Counted from the stretch's first letter, positions 1-9,768 are shown. The stretch is 64,000 nt of DNA from Thermocatellispora tengchongensis (GCF_014202315.1 NZ_JACHGN010000023.1:121313-185312), one strand, 5' to 3'. Numbers and translations: made by a program. Notes: generated from the letters alone by a model not told the origin.

Positions 1-774
1 CGCGTGCGCCAACGCCATCACCGCGATGGCCAGGCGCTCCTGAGGGAGCATCGCCACCAGGTGGTAGAACCCGCGGCCCTCCTCGCCGAGCAGGTTCTCG
101 GCCGGGACCACCACATCGTCGAAGAACAGCTCGGCCGTGTCGGCCGCGTGCTGACCGACCTTGTCGAGATTGCGTCCCCGGCTGAAGCCCGCCCGGCCGC
201 TCTCGACCACGATGAGGCTGAGGTTCCGCTGCGCCACCTCGCCGGTCCCGGTGCGGCACACGAGGATCACCAGATCGCAGTGGATGCCGTTGGAGATGAA
301 CAGCTTGCTGCCCCTGATGACGTAGCTGTCGCCGTCCCGCACGGCCCGCGTCGAGATCGCCGCCAGATCCGAGCCGGTGTCCGGCTCGGTCATCGCGACG
401 GCGCCGACGAGTTCGCCCGAGCACAGGCCGGGCAACCAGCGTTCGTGTTGCGCCCGCGTGCCGTAGCGGACGTAGTACGGCACGACGACGTCGGCGTGCG
501 TGGAGATCCCGAGACCGGCGTTCATCACGCCGGCCCGGCACACCTCCTCCATGACGACGGCGTTGAAACGGAAGTCGAGCCGACCGGCTCCGCCGAGCTC
601 GCCGGGCACGCCGAGTGCCAGGATCCCGGCCTCCCCGGCCTTGCGGAAGAGGGCTTTGTCGGTGATGCCGGATCGCTCCCACTCCTCGAAGTGGGGCGTG
701 ATCTCCCGCGCGACGAAGGCGCGGACCGACTTCCGGAAGAGTTCGTGATCGTCGTCGAAAACGGTTCGTCGCAT
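1..774 (-). CDS. acyl-CoA dehydrogenase (partial, C-terminus beyond window)
   Basis: FAD-dependent acyl-CoA dehydrogenase, which inserts the alpha-beta double bond in an acyl-CoA. The 258 visible codons begin MRRTVFDDDHELFRKSV, the usual N-terminal helix, and contain the conserved AMTEPDTGSDLAAI flavin/substrate segment at about residue 130 and the following beta domain (FISNGIHCDLVILV). The ATG is at 774-772. The C-terminal domain with the catalytic Glu lies outside the window. It is the last gene seen of a leftward operon with the LLM oxidoreductase (14 bp gap), amidohydrolase and enoyl-CoA hydratase-like genes. Family is certain; the substrate is unknown. Confidence 0.93.
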   Translation of the reverse strand, partial: MRRTVFDDDHELFRKSVRAFVAREITPHFEEWERSGITDKALFRKAGEAGILALGVPGELGGAGRLDFRFNAVVMEEVCRAGVMNAGLGISTHADVVVPYYVRYGTRAQHERWLPGLCSGELVGAVAMTEPDTGSDLAAISTRAVRDGDSYVIRGSKLFISNGIHCDLVILVCRTGTGEVAQRNLSLIVVESGRAGFSRGRNLDKVGQHAADTAELFFDDVVVPAENLLGEEGRGFYHLVAMLPQERLAIAVMALAHA

Positions 775-788
775 CGGGTACGTGGCTC

Positions 789-1667
789 CTACGCCGTCCG
801 GATCAGCTCGACGAGCTCGGGGAGCGCGCCGGCGATGTCGTGCACGGGAAGGTCGTGGATCGACTCACGCCGCTCCCCGATCTGCCATGGCGCGAGCAGG
901 AAGGAGTCGACTCCGAGCTCGCGGAGGGCGGCCATCCGGGCCCGCGTCACCGTGCCCCGGATACCGGTCCGGATCTCGAAGGGCCGGTCCTGCGTGCCCG
1001 CCTCGGCACGCGCCTCGGCGAGCCTGGCGACGATCCCGGTCAGCTCCTCCACCGAGTGGTTCGCCCCCACCCAGCCGTCCCCGAACGCGGCACAGCGCCG
1101 GAGTGCGACGTTCGAGGTTCCACCGACGAAGATCGGGACGGCCGCCCGCGGGGCCGGGTTCACGGCGACGGCCTCGAAGCAGAAATGATCGCCGTCGTGA
1201 GCGACCGGCTTGCCGGTCCAGAGCCGCCGCAGCAGCGGCAGCATCTCGTTCAGAACCGATCCCCGCCGGTCGAAGTCCGCCTGGCCGAGCGCCTCGAACT
1301 CCTCCCGGAGCCAGCCGACGCCCACGCCGAGGTCGAACCGCCCGCCGCTCATCGCCGACACCGTCGCCACCTGCTTGGCCAGCAGCACCGGGTGCCGCAG
1401 CGGCGCGATGAGGACCGCGGTCATGAACCGGAGGCCGGCCGCCGCACCGGCGAGCCCGGCGGCGGCGACGAGCGGATCGGGCAGTTCCGCCTCCGGCGGC
1501 AGGACGGCCGGCTTCCCGCCGCCGTAGGGGTACGGCGAGGAGAAGCCGATCGGCACGCAGGGGTGATCCGAGAGCGCGACACCGGTGACGCCGGCCTCCT
1601 CGGCCGCGAGCGTCAGCCGCCGCAGACCGTCCGCGGGCAGGAAGGGCAGCGAGAGCCAGACCTTCAT
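789..1667 (-). CDS. LLM-class (luciferase-like) F420-dependent oxidoreductase
   Basis: TIM-barrel flavin/F420 oxidoreductase of 292 aa. It starts MKVWLSLPFLPADGLRRL and carries the family landmarks ALSDHPCVP, the non-prolyl strand LRFMTAVLIAPLRHPVLLAKQ, the cofactor-binding segment GGRFDLGVGVGWLREEFEA and the PIFVGGTS strand. The length matches the short Rv-type F420 subfamily found in actinomycete catabolic clusters. It sits 14 bp before the acyl-CoA dehydrogenase and 7 bp after the amidohydrolase, so the three are probably co-translated. Whether F420 or FMN is used cannot be settled from sequence alone. Confidence 0.9.
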   Translation of the reverse strand: MKVWLSLPFLPADGLRRLTLAAEEAGVTGVALSDHPCVPIGFSSPYPYGGGKPAVLPPEAELPDPLVAAAGLAGAAAGLRFMTAVLIAPLRHPVLLAKQVATVSAMSGGRFDLGVGVGWLREEFEALGQADFDRRGSVLNEMLPLLRRLWTGKPVAHDGDHFCFEAVAVNPAPRAAVPIFVGGTSNVALRRCAAFGDGWVGANHSVEELTGIVARLAEARAEAGTQDRPFEIRTGIRGTVTRARMAALRELGVDSFLLAPWQIGERRESIHDLPVHDIAGALPELVELIRTA

Positions 1668-1674
1668 CGCCCCG

Positions 1675-2895
1675 TCACTGACGCGTCGCGGGCGGCTCGG
1701 GCAGCTCCAGGCGGAACACCCGCGCGGCGTTGGTCTGCAGGACCTTGCGCTTGACGTCGTCCGAAAGGCCCGCGAGCTGCTTGTGCGCCACCTCGATGGA
1801 GTTCGGCCAGGTCGAGTCGGTGTGCGGGTAGTCGGTCTCGATCATGACGTTGTCCACGCCGATCTTGTCGATGGCGCCGACCCCGAACGGGTCCTCGATG
1901 AAGCAGCCGAACATGTGCTTGCGGAACAGCTCCGACGGCAGCACGGACATGTCCAGGCCGCCCAGGTCGCTGCGGCCGCCGACGGAGCCGGTGGTGAGAT
2001 CGCCGCCGAAGTCGCCCTTGGCGGCCCAGCCCCGGTGCACCTCGACCACGTGGTCGCAGCGCTCCAGCACGTACGGGATCCAGCCGATGCCGCCTTCGGA
2101 AAGGCACAGCTTGAGGTCGGGGTAGCGCGGCAGCCAGGGGCTGAAGAGCCAGTCGATGCACGCGGCGGCCGTGCTGGCGACCGGCGTCAGCGCGATGACC
2201 GCCGCCATCGGCATGTCCGGCGAAGTGGCCGGGAGCTGCGAGGACGAGCCGAGGTGCATGCATATCGGCATCTCCGTCTCGGCCGCCGCGGCGATCATCG
2301 GCTCCCAGAAACGGCTCGGATCGTGGATGGACGGCAGGCCCAGCGGGTACGGGTTCTCGCTGAAGGCGATGGCCCGCGCGCCCATCGCCGCGGTGCGCTC
2401 GATCTCCTGGGCCGCGAGACGCGGGTCCCACAGCGGGAGGATGATCATCGGGATCAGCCGGCCCGGAGCCGTGCCGCACCACTCCTCGATCATCCAGTCG
2501 TTGTAGGCCCTGACGCACAGCAGCCCGAGTTCGCGGTCACCGGCCTCGGTGAACGCCTGGCCGCAGAACCTCGGGAACGACGGGAACGACAACGAGGCCA
2601 GCACCCCGGCGCGGTTCATGTCCTCGATGCGCGCGACGGGGTCGTAACACCCCGGCCGCATGTCGTCGTAGGTCACGGGGAGAGGGCTGAACTCCTCCCT
2701 CTTCTTGCCGGCCGCCGCGGACAGCCCGGTGGTCGGCATCCGCTTGCCCTCGAAGACCCACGCCTCGCCCTGGTCGTCCCGCACCATTCGCGGGCCGGCC
2801 TCCCGGAACCTGGCCGGCAGCCGGTCCTGCCAGACATGCGGCGGTTCGAGCACGTGGTCGTCCACCGAGACCAGCCAGTCGAGCGAAACATCCAT
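1675..2895 (-). CDS. amidohydrolase family protein (amidohydrolase 2 fold)
   Basis: Metal-dependent amidohydrolase/decarboxylase of 406 aa (PF04909-like). Seen: the N-terminal SVDDHVLEPP metal-box equivalent, MHLGSSS in the middle, and the C-terminal ETDYPHTDSTWPNS motif, which in this family supplies the last metal ligand. The ATG at 2895 is preferred over an in-frame start 8 codons upstream because GAGGAG lies about 8 bp before it. Relatives include acetate-type decarboxylases of aromatic and polyketide degradation; the substrate here is unknown. The position between enoyl-CoA hydratase-like and acyl-CoA dehydrogenase genes suggests a ring-fission or beta-oxidation-like pathway. Confidence 0.9.
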   Translation of the reverse strand: MDVSLDWLVSVDDHVLEPPHVWQDRLPARFREAGPRMVRDDQGEAWVFEGKRMPTTGLSAAAGKKREEFSPLPVTYDDMRPGCYDPVARIEDMNRAGVLASLSFPSFPRFCGQAFTEAGDRELGLLCVRAYNDWMIEEWCGTAPGRLIPMIILPLWDPRLAAQEIERTAAMGARAIAFSENPYPLGLPSIHDPSRFWEPMIAAAAETEMPICMHLGSSSQLPATSPDMPMAAVIALTPVASTAAACIDWLFSPWLPRYPDLKLCLSEGGIGWIPYVLERCDHVVEVHRGWAAKGDFGGDLTTGSVGGRSDLGGLDMSVLPSELFRKHMFGCFIEDPFGVGAIDKIGVDNVMIETDYPHTDSTWPNSIEVAHKQLAGLSDDVKRKVLQTNAARVFRLELPEPPATRQ

Positions 2896-2932
2896 GATCC
2901 GTCTCCTCTCGTTCGTCACGACGTCTCCTCCG

Positions 2933-3742
<810 letters not shown>

Positions 3743-3909
3743 CACCAGACCCTCCGTCGGAACTGACCCCGAGTATCAGCGCGTGGGTCCGGCCGCGAAC
3801 AGAGTCGGCTCATGCCAGCAGCGGTACTGCCACCCTCGCCACTCCGGCGCGCGCCGACGGGTGTCGTACCGTTGCGGACATCGCCCCGACCGCATCCGGA
3901 GGGAAACCC

Positions 3910-5076
3910 ATGCCCGAAGCCGTCATCGTGGACGCCGTCCGCACCCCCGTCGGGAAACGCGGCGGGGCCCTCGCCGACGTCCACCCGGCCGACCTGTCCG
4001 CGTACGTGCTGCGGGCGCTGCGGGAGCGCACCGGGATCGACCCCGGGGTGATCGACGACGTCATCTGGGGCTGCGTCAACCAGGTCGGCGACCAGGCCGC
4101 GCAGATCGGCCGGTACGCCGTCCTGGCCGCGGGCTGGCCGGAGACCGTCCCGGGTGTCACGGTGAACCGGGCGTGCGGGTCGAGCCAGTCGGCCTTCGAT
4201 CTCGCCGCCGGCATGGTGATGGCCGGGCAGTACGACGTCGTGGTCGCGGGCGGCGTGGAGACCATGACCAGGGTGCCGCTCGGCTCCGGCCGCGACCTCG
4301 GCCGGCCCTACGGCCCGCTGGTCCGCGCCCGGTACGCGGCGGACCTGACCGGCGGTGAGTTCCCGGGCGAGGATTTCAACCAGGGCATCGGGGCGGAGCG
4401 GATCGCCCGCCGGTGGGGCTTGTCCCGGCGCCGGCTCGACGAGTACGCCGCACGGTCCCACGAGCTCGCCGCCGCCGCGATCGACGCGGGCGCCTTCGAC
4501 GGGCAGCTCGTCCCGATCCCCGGCAAGCCCGACTTCACCGCGGACGAGGGCGTCCGCCGCGGGACCACGGCCGGGAAGCTGGCCAGGCTCAAGCCGGCCT
4601 TCCGCGAGGACGGAGTGATCCACGCGGGCAACGCCTCGCAGATCTCCGACGGCGCCTCGGCCACCCTGATCACCACCCCGGAGCGGGCGAGGGAGCTCGG
4701 GCTCACCCCGATCGCCCGCTACCACGCCGGCGCGGTCTCCGGCGCCGATCCGCTGATGATGCTCACCGGACCGATCCCGGCCACGCAGAAGGTGCTGAAG
4801 AAGGCCGGGCTCTCGGTCTCGGACATCGGGGTCTTCGAGGTGAACGAGGCGTTCGCCCCGGTCCCGCTGGCGTGGCAGGCCGAACTCGGCGTGGACGACA
4901 GGGTCCTCAACCCGCTCGGCGGGGCCATCGCCGTGGGCCACCCCCTCGGCGCGTCCGGCACCATCCTGATGACCCGGATGCTGCATCACATGCGGGACAG
5001 GGGCATCCGCTACGGCCTGCAGACCATGTGCGAGGGCGGCGGCACCGCGAACGCCACCATCGTCGAACTCCTGTGA
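3910..5076 (+). CDS. acetyl-CoA acyltransferase (thiolase)
   Basis: Thiolase of 388 aa performing thiolytic cleavage or Claisen condensation of 3-ketoacyl-CoA. All catalytic elements are present: Cys89 in NRACGSSQ, His344 in AVGHPLGASG and Cys374 in TMCEGGGTANA. It begins MPEAVIVDAVRTPVGKRGGAL, typical of FadA/AtoB-type enzymes, and has full family length. It is transcribed away from the enoyl-CoA hydratase/acyl-CoA dehydrogenase operon and probably completes the same beta-oxidation-like route. The downstream ferredoxin starts 70 bp after its stop. Confidence 0.95.
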   Translation: MPEAVIVDAVRTPVGKRGGALADVHPADLSAYVLRALRERTGIDPGVIDDVIWGCVNQVGDQAAQIGRYAVLAAGWPETVPGVTVNRACGSSQSAFDLAAGMVMAGQYDVVVAGGVETMTRVPLGSGRDLGRPYGPLVRARYAADLTGGEFPGEDFNQGIGAERIARRWGLSRRRLDEYAARSHELAAAAIDAGAFDGQLVPIPGKPDFTADEGVRRGTTAGKLARLKPAFREDGVIHAGNASQISDGASATLITTPERARELGLTPIARYHAGAVSGADPLMMLTGPIPATQKVLKKAGLSVSDIGVFEVNEAFAPVPLAWQAELGVDDRVLNPLGGAIAVGHPLGASGTILMTRMLHHMRDRGIRYGLQTMCEGGGTANATIVELL

Positions 5077-5146
5077 AAGGTGGTGGCGACGGTGCTCCTA
5101 TTCGTTCCGTCACACACACGCGCGACGGCCGGGGCACCATGAGGAC

Positions 5147-5338
5147 ATGAAGATTTCCGTGAACTACGACCTCTGCGAGAGCAACGCCCTGTGCATGGCG
5201 GCCGCGCCGGAGGTCTTCGAAGTGCGTGACGACGACTTCCTGTACGTGCTCGACGAGAACCCGCCGGAAGCCATGCGGGACCAGGTCGAGAACGCCGCCC
5301 GGGCCTGCCCGAAGGCCGCGATCACCATCGAGGGCTAG
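5147..5338 (+). CDS. small single-cluster ferredoxin (3Fe-4S type)
   Basis: Electron carrier of 63 aa. Cysteines at 10, 16 and 54 (C-x5-C ... ACPKAA), with no fourth Cys in the first loop, fit the actinomycete [3Fe-4S] or alternate-ligand [4Fe-4S] ferredoxins that serve cytochrome P450s or oxidoreductases. No P450 is encoded nearby, so the partner is unknown. It could serve a Rieske or P450 enzyme outside the window or the flavoenzymes of the flanking clusters. It lies between the thiolase and an SDR, all on the same strand. Confidence 0.9.
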   Translation: MKISVNYDLCESNALCMAAAPEVFEVRDDDFLYVLDENPPEAMRDQVENAARACPKAAITIEG

Positions 5339-5412
5339 ATCACCATCGAGGGCCGGCCGACCAGCGTTTCGACGGGCGCGCCGCCCGTCCCGTCAGTGTG
5401 CGAGGAGACGCA

Positions 5413-6177
5413 TTGGACACTTCAGGGATCTCGGCTGTCGTGACGGGCGGTGCCTCGGGGCTCGGCCTCGCGACGGCGCGCCGCCTCGTCAAGGCCGGTG
5501 CCAGGGTGGTGTTGCTCGACCTGGAGTCCTCCGCGGGCGCCACCGCGGCCGCGGAGATCGGCGACGGCGCCGTCTTCGTGCCCGGTGACGTGACGACACA
5601 GGACGGGGTCGCCCCCGCGCTGGACGCCGCCGAGAGACTCGGCCCGCTGCGGGCCGTCGTGCACTGCGCGGGGCGCGGGCACCCCATGCGCGTCCTGGGC
5701 AAGGACGGCAGCCCGGGCTCGCTGGAGGACTACGCCGCGGTCGTCAGGCTGAACCTGGTGGGCTCGTTCAACGTCCTGCGGCTGGCGGCGGCCCGGATGG
5801 CGGCCACCGATCCGGCCGGCGGCGAGCGCGGCGCGATCGTGCTGACCGCTTCCGTGGCGGCCTGGGAAGGGCAGATCGGCCAGATCCCGTACGCGTCGTC
5901 GAAGGCGGGGGTCGTCGGGATGACGCTGGTCGCGGCGCGTGATCTGGCGTCGAGGCTGATCCGCGTCGTGACGATCGCCCCGGGCATCTTCGACACCCCG
6001 CTCCTGGCCCGGCTGCCCGGGAAGGTGCGCGAGTCCCTCGGGCGGATGGTGCCGCATCCCAGCAGGCTCGGCGCTCCCGACGAGTACGCGGCGCTCGCGC
6101 TCCACGTGCTGGAGAACCCGATGATCAACGGCGAGACGATCCGGCTCGACGGCGCCATCCGCATGGCCCCCCAGTGA
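5413..6177 (+). CDS. SDR-family 3-hydroxyacyl-CoA dehydrogenase-like protein
   Basis: Short-chain dehydrogenase of 254 aa with the NAD-binding TGGASGLG motif at residues 10-17 and the catalytic Ser (TASVA), Tyr and Lys (YASSK). The overall layout (ESSAGATAAAEIGDGAVFVPGDVT, C-terminal PHPSRLGAPDEYA) is that of type II 3-hydroxyacyl-CoA dehydrogenase (HSD17B10-like). A TTG at 5413 with GAGGAG at 5402-5407 is the best start; a GTG at 5398 lies upstream of that site. Probably oxidises a 3-hydroxyacyl-CoA ahead of the thiolase two genes upstream. Confidence 0.9.
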   Translation: MDTSGISAVVTGGASGLGLATARRLVKAGARVVLLDLESSAGATAAAEIGDGAVFVPGDVTTQDGVAPALDAAERLGPLRAVVHCAGRGHPMRVLGKDGSPGSLEDYAAVVRLNLVGSFNVLRLAAARMAATDPAGGERGAIVLTASVAAWEGQIGQIPYASSKAGVVGMTLVAARDLASRLIRVVTIAPGIFDTPLLARLPGKVRESLGRMVPHPSRLGAPDEYAALALHVLENPMINGETIRLDGAIRMAPQ

Positions 6178-6210
6178 CCGGCCCCGCAGTGACCGGCCCC
6201 GCGGTAACGG
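6166..6210. repeat. three tandem 15-bp units at the SDR stop
   Basis: Units at 6166-6180, 6181-6195 and 6196-6210 share the core GCCCCGCAGTGACCG with one to three differences. The SDR stop codon lies in the first unit, so the repeat may mark a small tandem duplication of the gene end. Function unknown. Confidence 0.75.
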
Positions 6211-6227
6211 GGCCCGGGCGCGGGCCC
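6210..6227. terminator. GC-rich stem, possible terminator between convergent genes
   Basis: GGGCCCG (6210-6216), 4-base loop, CGGGCCC (6221-6227), between the SDR and the convergent TetR gene. No T-run follows, as is common in high-GC actinomycetes. Confidence 0.45.
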
Positions 6228-6244
6228 ACCCGCGGTGCGGAGGC

Positions 6245-6862
6245 TCAGGTGTAGGCGCGGAGGAACGTGTCCACGCCGTCAACGAGGATCTCGTCCACCT
6301 CATCCCATGCGCCCTGCTCCGTGGGGTCGAGCGTGTCGAGGGCGAGCAGGAACGTGAGCGCGATGAAATGCTCCGCGGCGCGCCACGGGTTGTCCGTGGT
6401 GATGGCTCCGGCCTCGGCGAACGACGCCATGCGCCGTACGAACAGCTCCTTCGACGCGTTCCGCACCGAGCCGGGAACCCGGCGCTTGGCCGGGCCCACG
6501 TTGCTGAGCTTCCGGAACAGCACGTAGTCGGAGGACGGGAACGTGGCGGTCGCGACGCGGCGCGCGAACGCGAGCAATCCCGCCCGCAGGTCGCGGCCTT
6601 CCGGCAGTTCTTCCTCCACCGCCGCTCGCACGGCGGCCAGGAGCTTCTCCGTCACCCGATCCACCACGGCGGAGTAGATGCGCTCCTTGTCGCCGAAGTG
6701 GTCGTACACCGTCCTCTTCGACACATCCGCGCGGGCTGCGATCGCATCGACGCTGGTCCGCTCGTAGCCGTCCGCGAGAAACAGCGCCTGTGCCGCGTCG
6801 AGCACGGCGGCGCGCTTGTGTGGGGAACGCCCTCGGCGACGCACCTGCTCGACCGCTGTCAT
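6245..6862 (-). CDS. TetR/AcrR family transcriptional regulator
   Basis: DNA-binding repressor of 205 aa. The N-terminal helix-turn-helix is clear (AVLDAAQALFLADGYERTSV ... ARADVSKRTVYDHFGDKERI), followed by a helical ligand-binding domain. The ATG at 6862 is chosen because GGAAGGAC lies 7-12 bp upstream; a longer reading to 6928 would run through a palindrome likely to be its operator. It is convergent with the SDR. Probably controls itself and possibly the preceding catabolic genes. Confidence 0.92.
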   Translation of the reverse strand: MTAVEQVRRRGRSPHKRAAVLDAAQALFLADGYERTSVDAIAARADVSKRTVYDHFGDKERIYSAVVDRVTEKLLAAVRAAVEEELPEGRDLRAGLLAFARRVATATFPSSDYVLFRKLSNVGPAKRRVPGSVRNASKELFVRRMASFAEAGAITTDNPWRAAEHFIALTFLLALDTLDPTEQGAWDEVDEILVDGVDTFLRAYT

Positions 6863-6889
6863 CTCGTGTCCTTCCGAACTCTTGCTTAA

Positions 6890-6914
6890 CTGCACTACTC
6901 GGTGCAGTGTAGTG
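6890..6914. promoter_or_regulatory. candidate TetR operator (nested inverted repeats)
   Basis: CTGCAC (6890-6895) and GTGCAG (6902-6907) form one inverted repeat with a 6-bp centre. CACTAC (6893-6898) and GTAGTG (6909-6914) form an overlapping second pair. The site is 28 bp upstream of the TetR ATG, as expected for autoregulation. The rest of the 447-bp gap up to 7309 shows no convincing gene. Confidence 0.5.
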
Positions 6915-7309
6915 TTAGCGATGCTCAACCAGGAAGGAGCGTGGCATGCGAGCCATGGCCACCACGGATGTCCTTCGCCTCCGGGGCCGTCCCGATTCCG
7001 CCCTGGCCACCTGATCGCCGAACCGACCGAAAGCGAACCGGCGACGCGATAGCGATCACACGGAGCACGCGCGAGGCCCTCGACGCCCTCGCCGCCCCCT
7101 GCGGATCACCTGCGGGACGACAGGCCCCCCTGATCCGGCGCACCGGCCACGGCCGCAGCGGGTCTCGTCCCGCAGCAGGCGCCGCGCCTTCGACCGCGTC
7201 AACCGCCACGAGACGCTCCCAACGCGGCTCACCCCCATCCCCGGACCACGTCACAGCCGGCGGCACCACCTCTCGCCTCCGCCATGGTGCGAAGAACAGT
7301 GGAACCAGC

Positions 7310-8164
7310 ATGAATGAACTAGTTCGTACGTCACGGAGCACTGAAGAACGGGCTCGACGCGAGGAACTCGCGGCCTTCCTGCGGACGCGGCGCGAGTCGC
7401 TCCAGCCAGAAGACCTCGGCATCCCCCGCCGGGGCCGCCGGCGGGTGAAGGGCCTGCGGCGTCACGAGGTGGCGGACACCGCCGCGGTGAGCGTCACGTG
7501 GTACACCTGGCTGGAACAGGGCCGCGACATCCGCACGACGCCGCAGGTCATCGAGGCGCTGGCCCGTGCGCTGCGGCTCGACGACAACGGGCACCGCTAC
7601 CTGCGCCGCCTCGCCGGGATAGCTCCCCGGAACGTGGAGTGCGGCCGTCCGGAGGTCAGTGAGACCCTGGTCGCGCTGGTGGACAGCCTGCTGCCGCATC
7701 CGGCGCACCTGATGCGGCCGGTCACCGACCTCGTCACCTGGAACCGCGCGTACGCGCGCCTGTTCGTCGATCCGGCCACGCTGGACGAGGAGCACCGCAA
7801 CGGGCTGTGGATCCAGGTCATGTGTCCCGAGCTCAGAGAACGCCTGGTCGACTGGGAGACGGAGACGGAGTTCGCCATCGCGCGGTTCCGGGCCGAGGCC
7901 GCCAAGTACCCGGGTGACATGCGGTTCACCCAGGTGATCGACCAGCTCAACGAGGACAGCGACTTCTTCCGGAGAACCTGGCGGCGCCACGAGGTGCAGG
8001 GCTTCGACGGCCACACGGAGAGGATCGAGCACCCCGACATCGGCAGCGTCCGGGCTCGGCTCGTTCAGCTCCGGCCGCTCGACCATCCCAACCTGCTGAT
8101 CATGGTGCACATGCTGGAGGACCAGGAGGCCCGGGAGCGCGTGTCCGAACTCCTCACCGGCTGA
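7310..8164 (+). CDS. helix-turn-helix regulator with MmyB-like ligand domain
   Basis: XRE-type regulator of 284 aa. Residues about 15-85 form an HTH (FLRTRRESLQPEDLG ... VSVTWYTWLEQGRDI), followed by the MmyB-like domain recognised by LVDSLLPHPAHLMRP, VTWNRAYARLF and the MRFTQVIDQLNEDS segment. Such proteins commonly sit beside and control one SDR or oxidoreductase gene. Here the neighbours are a TetR gene upstream and a convergent DUF35 gene 9 bp beyond its stop. The ATG at 7310 is used because upstream codons lack family similarity. Confidence 0.9.
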   Translation: MNELVRTSRSTEERARREELAAFLRTRRESLQPEDLGIPRRGRRRVKGLRRHEVADTAAVSVTWYTWLEQGRDIRTTPQVIEALARALRLDDNGHRYLRRLAGIAPRNVECGRPEVSETLVALVDSLLPHPAHLMRPVTDLVTWNRAYARLFVDPATLDEEHRNGLWIQVMCPELRERLVDWETETEFAIARFRAEAAKYPGDMRFTQVIDQLNEDSDFFRRTWRRHEVQGFDGHTERIEHPDIGSVRARLVQLRPLDHPNLLIMVHMLEDQEARERVSELLTG

Positions 8165-8173
8165 GCGCGGCGC

Positions 8174-8602
8174 TCAACCCCCCTGAGCCGCCCGGCGCCA
8201 GCGCAGCAGAACCAGACGCCGTCCGTCGTCGCCGGCCTCGACATCCTCGAAGCCGGCCTCGACGGGCAGCCCGATGGCGAGTCCGGCGCCGTCCGGGGGC
8301 CCGTCGTAATGGCCCGGCACCAGAATGTCGTCCTGATCGTCGAGCCGCACCAGGACGACGACGAACGGCCGCCCGCCCGCCGTCCTGGACGGGTGCGTCA
8401 CCGTCCAGGACGCGATGGCGCCGCGCCCGGAGGCCGGCGCCCATGTCCACCTGTCCGAACCGCAGTCGTTGCAGATCGCCCTGGCCGGCCAGCGCAACCG
8501 CTGACAGGACGCGCACGCCTGCAGCACGAACTCGCGGCGCTGCAGCGCCTCCCACCATGGAGCGGAGTCCGGATCGGGCACCGGATACGGCCGCGCGCTC
8601 AT
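8174..8602 (-). CDS. Zn-ribbon / OB-fold protein (DUF35-like), thiolase partner
   Basis: Protein of 142 aa with an N-terminal rubredoxin-like zinc ribbon (CASC ... CNDC at about residues 28-46) and a C-terminal OB-fold. Its ATG (8602) overlaps the stop of the preceding thiolase-like gene. DUF35 proteins bind acyl-CoA and pair with non-condensing thiolases, for example the ChsH2-DUF35/Ltp2 steroid side-chain aldolase and archaeal HMG-CoA synthase channels. The overlap strongly suggests a complex with the neighbouring thiolase. Confidence 0.9.
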   Translation of the reverse strand: MSARPYPVPDPDSAPWWEALQRREFVLQACASCQRLRWPARAICNDCGSDRWTWAPASGRGAIASWTVTHPSRTAGGRPFVVVLVRLDDQDDILVPGHYDGPPDGAGLAIGLPVEAGFEDVEAGDDGRRLVLLRWRRAAQGG

Positions 8603-9768
8603 GCGGCCCGCTTGAGGATCACGGCGCCGGTGAGGCCGCTGTACACGCCGGGTTGCGCCGTCGAGAGCGCGACCTCGGCGCCCGGCACCTGGCGTTCGCC
8701 GCACTCGTGACGCAGTTGGAGCACCGCTTCGGCGACATGGTTGAGCCCGTGCACGTAACCCTCCGAAAGGTGGCCGCCGTGGGTGTTGACCGGCAAGGCG
8801 CCGCCGAGGCGGGTGGCGCCGTCCGCGATCATGTGGGCCGCCTCGCCCGGCTCGCAGAAGCCGTACGCCTCCAGTTGCAGCGGCACGAGGGGGGTGAACG
8901 CGTCGTACAGTTCGGCGAGGTCGATGTCGTCAGGACCGAGCCCGGCGGCGGCGTAGAGCCGCGGGGCCATGATGGCGGCGCCCGGCACCGTCGGATCGGA
9001 GTGGTGATTGGACGCCAGTTGGTTGCCCCCGCCGAAGGCCGTGGCCGTGATGGTGACCGGCGTCCGCCTGAGGTCGCGAGCACGCGCCGCCGAGGTCACG
9101 ACCAGCGCGACGGCGGCGTCGCTCTCCAGGCAGCAGTCGAGCAGCCGGAGAGGTTCCGCGATCCACCGCGACCCGAGGTAGTCGTCCATCGTGATCGGCT
9201 GCCGCATCATGGCCCGGGGGTTGAGCGCGGCGTGGGCCCGCTGCGCGATGGCCACCCGCCCCAGGTCCTCGGCGGTCACACCGTACTTGTGCCGGTACAT
9301 GCGGGCGAACATCGCGAACTGCTGTGGCGCTGATATGTGGCGATACGGCAGCCAATACTGCGCGTCCGCCGACAACGCCGGATTCGACGCCGCACCGGCC
9401 ATCCGCACGCCCGAGCGGCCGTTGAGCGCCCGCCACACGACGACGCAGCGGGCCTGCCCGGCCGCGACCGCAGACGCCGCCGCGTCCAGCGGCGCGATGC
9501 AGGAACTGCCGCCACCGAACACGTCCCGCACGAACCTCAGATCCCGGACGCCGAGTGTCTGCGCCACCAGCGCGGGATCGGCGGAGTCGCCCACGCGGTG
9601 ACAGGCGACGCCGTCCACGTCACGCCGCGAAAGGCCGGCGTCGGCGAGCGCGGCCTGGATCGCGCGGACGGCCAGCGTGAGCGTCGTGACGCCCGAATTC
9701 CTGGAGTACTCGGTATGGCCGACGCCGGCGACCGCCGCGGCGTCGCGCCGAGTATTGCCGATATCCAT
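8599..9768 (-). CDS. lipid-transfer-protein-type thiolase (SCP-x/Ltp2-like)
   Basis: Thiolase-superfamily protein of 389 aa. Features: AVAGVGHTEYSR N-terminus, active-site-region GGGSSCIAP, and the C-terminal NTHGGHLSEGYVHG motif of the SCP-x/Ltp2 group. The usual final Cys-Gly loop of degradative thiolases is replaced by AQPGVYSG, which fits an aldolase or non-thiolytic role. The ATG at 9768 lies just before the conserved N-terminus. It is translationally coupled to the DUF35 gene. Expected reaction: retro-aldol or retro-Claisen cleavage of a CoA-thioester side chain. Confidence 0.88.
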   Translation of the reverse strand: MDIGNTRRDAAAVAGVGHTEYSRNSGVTTLTLAVRAIQAALADAGLSRRDVDGVACHRVGDSADPALVAQTLGVRDLRFVRDVFGGGSSCIAPLDAAASAVAAGQARCVVVWRALNGRSGVRMAGAASNPALSADAQYWLPYRHISAPQQFAMFARMYRHKYGVTAEDLGRVAIAQRAHAALNPRAMMRQPITMDDYLGSRWIAEPLRLLDCCLESDAAVALVVTSAARARDLRRTPVTITATAFGGGNQLASNHHSDPTVPGAAIMAPRLYAAAGLGPDDIDLAELYDAFTPLVPLQLEAYGFCEPGEAAHMIADGATRLGGALPVNTHGGHLSEGYVHGLNHVAEAVLQLRHECGERQVPGAEVALSTAQPGVYSGLTGAVILKRAA

